From JBKPFU01 sp046728975 (lineage in GTDB: Bacteria; Actinomycetota; Thermoleophilia; Gaiellales; Gaiellaceae), in the NCBI GenBank assembly GCA_046728975.1, contig JBKPFU010000083.1, positions 1 to 15,650 on the forward strand: a stretch of DNA of 15,650 nucleotides, in the 5' to 3' direction. Positions 12,932-15,650 of the stretch are shown here, one piece after another (the first letter of the stretch is position 1; each line of letters opens with the position of its first letter). Below the pieces are notes generated by a model that worked only from the letters and a program-made list of their open reading frames with translations, was not told the DNA's origin and did no database searches. A program made the translations under genes and the position numbers.

Positions 12932-13954
12932 CCCGACCGTCTCCTCGAAGTCAAAGGGCTCAAGGTTCGGTTCAACACCGAGGACGGGATCGTGCGCGCC
13001 GTCGACGGCGTCGACTTCACCCTCGACCGCGGCCGCGTGCTCGGGATCGTGGGCGAGTCTGGCTCGGGCAAGAGCGTCAGCGCCCTGACCATCCTCGGCC
13101 TCACGCGCGGCCCGAACGCCGCCTTCGAGGGGGAGGTGGTCTACAAGGGCCGCAACCTGATCATGGAGTCGGAGGCGCGCCTGCAGGACGTGCGCGGCGC
13201 CCAGATCGCGATGATCTTCCAGGACCCGATGACCTCGCTGAACCCCGTGTACAGGGTCGGCGACCAGATCGTCGAGGCGATCGTCACGCACGAGGACATC
13301 TCCAAGGCGCAGGCGAGGCGGCGGGCGGTCGACCTGCTTCGCCAGGTCGGCATCCCCAATCCGGCGCAGCGCGTCCAGGACTACCCGCACCAGTTCTCGG
13401 GCGGGATGCGCCAGCGCGCGATGATCGCGATGGCGCTTTCCTGCAACCCCGACGTGCTGATCGCGGACGAGCCGACCACCGCGCTCGACGTGACGATCCA
13501 GGCGCAGATCATCGAGCTGATCGACAAGCTCAAGGACGAGTTCAACTCGGCCGTGATCCTGATTACGCACGACCTCGGCGTCGTCGCCGACATCGCCGAC
13601 GAGATCATCGTCATGTACGCCGGGCGTGTGGTCGAGCGCGGGCCGAAGCGCTCGGTCTTCTACGACCCGCAGATGCCGTACACCTGGGGCCTGCTCGGCT
13701 CGATCCCGAGGCTCGATCGGCCGAAGGCGGAACGCCTGCACTCGATCGAGGGCCAGCCGCCCTCGCTGATCAACCCGCCCACCGGCTGCAAGTTCCGGCC
13801 ACGCTGCCCGCAGGCCTTCGACAAGTGCATGGAGGAGCCTGACCTCCTCAACCGCGTCGACGAGCGCGGCCACCTCGACCGCTGCTGGCTCTCGGTCGAG
13901 GACAAGCGCCGCCTGCGCGAGGACACCATCCACGGCCGCGTGGAGGCCGCGTGA
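12929..13954 (+). CDS. oppD: Peptide-type ABC transporter ATPase, OppD/DppD family
   Basis: 341 residues. Walker A is GESGSGKS (42-49), the Q-loop FQDP (97-100), the ABC signature FSGGMRQR (156-163), Walker B plus catalytic Glu VLIADEPTTALD (176-187), and the H-loop His214. The C-terminal oligopeptide-transporter domain has Cys287, Cys293, Cys300 and Cys319. That spacing matches the [4Fe-4S]-binding cysteines reported in Opp/Dpp ATPases. It powers transport through OppBC with OppF. The start MPDRLLEVKGLKV is the family N-terminus; the frame is open further upstream, but only through element B. It is separated from oppB by hemL and the opposed hemA, so it likely has its own promoter. Confidence 0.93.
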   Translation: MPDRLLEVKGLKVRFNTEDGIVRAVDGVDFTLDRGRVLGIVGESGSGKSVSALTILGLTRGPNAAFEGEVVYKGRNLIMESEARLQDVRGAQIAMIFQDPMTSLNPVYRVGDQIVEAIVTHEDISKAQARRRAVDLLRQVGIPNPAQRVQDYPHQFSGGMRQRAMIAMALSCNPDVLIADEPTTALDVTIQAQIIELIDKLKDEFNSAVILITHDLGVVADIADEIIVMYAGRVVERGPKRSVFYDPQMPYTWGLLGSIPRLDRPKAERLHSIEGQPPSLINPPTGCKFRPRCPQAFDKCMEEPDLLNRVDERGHLDRCWLSVEDKRRLREDTIHGRVEAA

Positions 13955-13974
13955 GACGCCGCTTGCGGTGTCTC
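13953..13974 (+). terminator. Hairpin at the oppD stop codon
   Basis: GAGACGCCG (13953-13961) pairs with CGGTGTCTC (13966-13974) around a CTTG loop, with one G-U pair. It overlaps the last base pairs of the TGA stop. There is no T-run, so it is more likely an RNA-processing or translation-control stem than a full terminator. Confidence 0.5.
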
Positions 13975-13979
13975 TCTCA

Positions 13980-14006
13980 GGCCGTGCGGGCTTTGCCCGC
14001 GCGGCC
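13980..14006 (+). terminator. Second, stronger hairpin in the oppD-oppF spacer
   Basis: A 12-bp stem with one G-U pair and a TTT loop: GGCCGTGCGGGC (13980-13991) with GCCCGCGCGGCC (13995-14006). It lies 45 bases before oppF and has no T-tract. With the preceding hairpin it fills most of the 97-base spacer. Confidence 0.55.
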
Positions 14007-14039
14007 GTCTGAAATGACCAGTCGACAGGCCGAACGTCC

Positions 14040-14043
14040 GGAG
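14040..14043 (+). promoter_or_regulatory. Shine-Dalgarno for oppF
   Basis: GGAG lies 8 bases before the ATG at 14052. It supports that start and gives oppF its own ribosome entry after the two hairpins. Confidence 0.55.
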
Positions 14044-14051
14044 ATGGGGCC

Positions 14052-15158
<1,107 letters not shown>

Positions 15159-15163
15159 GCGCG

Positions 15164-15179
15164 GCCGGCGGGCGCCGGC
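15164..15179 (+). terminator. GC-rich hairpin after oppF
   Basis: GCCGGC (15164-15169) and GCCGGC (15174-15179) pair across GGGC, 5 bases after the oppF stop. There is no T-tract. It is a plausible end of the oppDF transcript of the T-less type common in high-GC Actinobacteria, but GC-rich palindromes arise easily by chance here. Confidence 0.4.
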
Positions 15180-15251
15180 ACCGCCGGGCATCCCTCCAAC
15201 GGGGTACCTAGCCCGCTAAAGCCTGCAAGAAGCGAGGCCGATACTCGGCGC

Positions 15252-15584
15252 GTGGACGCTGCTGAGCGCAGGGAGATCATGAACCGCTACCGCGATCACG
15301 CCAAGCGGTTCGACGCCGTCGCCGCGCGCCGTGCCGGCAGCGGCAGCGCCGAGGTGATCCCGTTCGCCGGCCCGCTCAAGGAGCTGGAGCAGGAGCCGAC
15401 CAGCCGGGAGATCGAGGTCCTGCAGCTCATCTCCGACGGCCTCGTGAACAGGGAGATCGGCAACCGCCTCTTCCTCTCCGAGGAGACGGTCAAGTCGCAC
15501 GTCCGCCACCTGCTCGCCAAGCTGCAGGCACGCTCGCGCGCACACGCGGTCGCCGTCGGCTTCCGCCGCGGCCTGATCGCCTAA
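15252..15584 (+). CDS. Small stand-alone LuxR-type HTH protein
   Basis: 110 residues. A LuxR/FixJ (GerE-type) DNA-binding domain spans about 48-108: LTS-like entry EPTSREIEVLQLISDGLVN, then REIGNRLFLSEETVKSHVRH (67-86) and LLAKLQARSRAHAV. No receiver, GAF or ligand domain is present. The first ~45 residues are short, charged and Arg-rich. It could be a constitutive transcription factor or need a partner. The start is GTG at 15252. An in-frame ATG at 15279 has GGGAG only 3 bases away and is an alternative giving 101 residues. Whether it controls the importer next to it is unknown. The region after its stop contains DnaA-box-like motifs. Confidence 0.85.
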   Translation: MDAAERREIMNRYRDHAKRFDAVAARRAGSGSAEVIPFAGPLKELEQEPTSREIEVLQLISDGLVNREIGNRLFLSEETVKSHVRHLLAKLQARSRAHAVAVGFRRGLIA

Positions 15585-15604
15585 GCAGCAGCTTTCTCTA
15601 GATT

Positions 15605-15649
15605 TTCTCCACAAACCTGTGGAAATCCCTCAACGGGGGGATGTCCACA
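15605..15649. promoter_or_regulatory. Cluster of three DnaA-box-like sequences
   Basis: TTCTCCACA (15605-15613), TGTGGAAAT (15618-15626, reverse strand ATTTCCACA) and ATGTCCACA (15641-15649). Against the high-GC actinobacterial box TTGTCCACA the first and third differ at one position and the second at two. The first two form an inverted pair (TCCACA/TGTGGA, loop AACC). It lies at the window edge, so the rest of any cluster cannot be seen. Confidence 0.4.
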
Positions 15650-15650
15650 G

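Overview
The window is GC-rich and bacterial. Many starts are GTG or TTG. 5-aminolevulinate is made by the C5 route (hemA, hemL), and a peptide-type ABC importer (Opp/Dpp) is present. Gene content and codon style suggest a high-GC actinobacterium, most likely a Thermoleophilia-type lineage (Gaiellales/Solirubrobacterales). That placement is inference from style, not from a marker gene.

Layout. (1) 66-3928 is an accessory-looking stretch of small unrelated genes in mixed orientation: an alpha/alpha-toroid (prenyltransferase-like) protein (-), a PaaI-type thioesterase (+), a small ABM-like dimeric alpha/beta-barrel protein (-), a GNAT acetyltransferase (+), an orphan PIN-domain protein (+) and a SAM methyltransferase (-). 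Three same-orientation copies of a 23-bp repeat (1598, 2549, 3053) punctuate it, each just downstream of a + strand gene. (2) 4177-6033 is a minus-strand pair, an SDR oxidoreductase directly abutting an M24-family peptidase-like gene. (3) 6147-15158 holds a complete Opp/Dpp importer in the order oppA-oppC-oppB-oppD-oppF. It is interrupted between oppB and oppD by hemL (+) and a convergent hemA (-). (4) 15252-15584 is a small LuxR-type HTH gene. After it, the last ~45 bases hold three DnaA-box-like motifs.

Most striking observation. A 170-bp element occurs twice in direct orientation (8970-9139 and 12762-12931). The copies align without a gap at about 77% identity by hand count. Each ends exactly in the start codon of an Opp gene (oppB, oppD). 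Each contains an outer 7-bp stem in which three consecutive base pairs are changed on both sides between copies, and an inner 7-bp hairpin with one more compensatory change. Each also carries an open 55-codon frame whose stop overlaps the next start (TGATG). The two copies bracket oppB-hemL-hemA.

How the genes fit together. OppA captures a substrate outside the cell, OppB and OppC form the channel, and OppD and OppF hydrolyse ATP. HemA and HemL make 5-aminolevulinate from glutamyl-tRNA. The interleaving may be chance or may reflect uptake of small peptides or tetrapyrrole precursors.

No stretch over 300 bases lacks a gene. The longest gaps are 3929-4176 and 960-1115, in which I see no supportable gene. 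Bases 1-65 carry nothing I can call.
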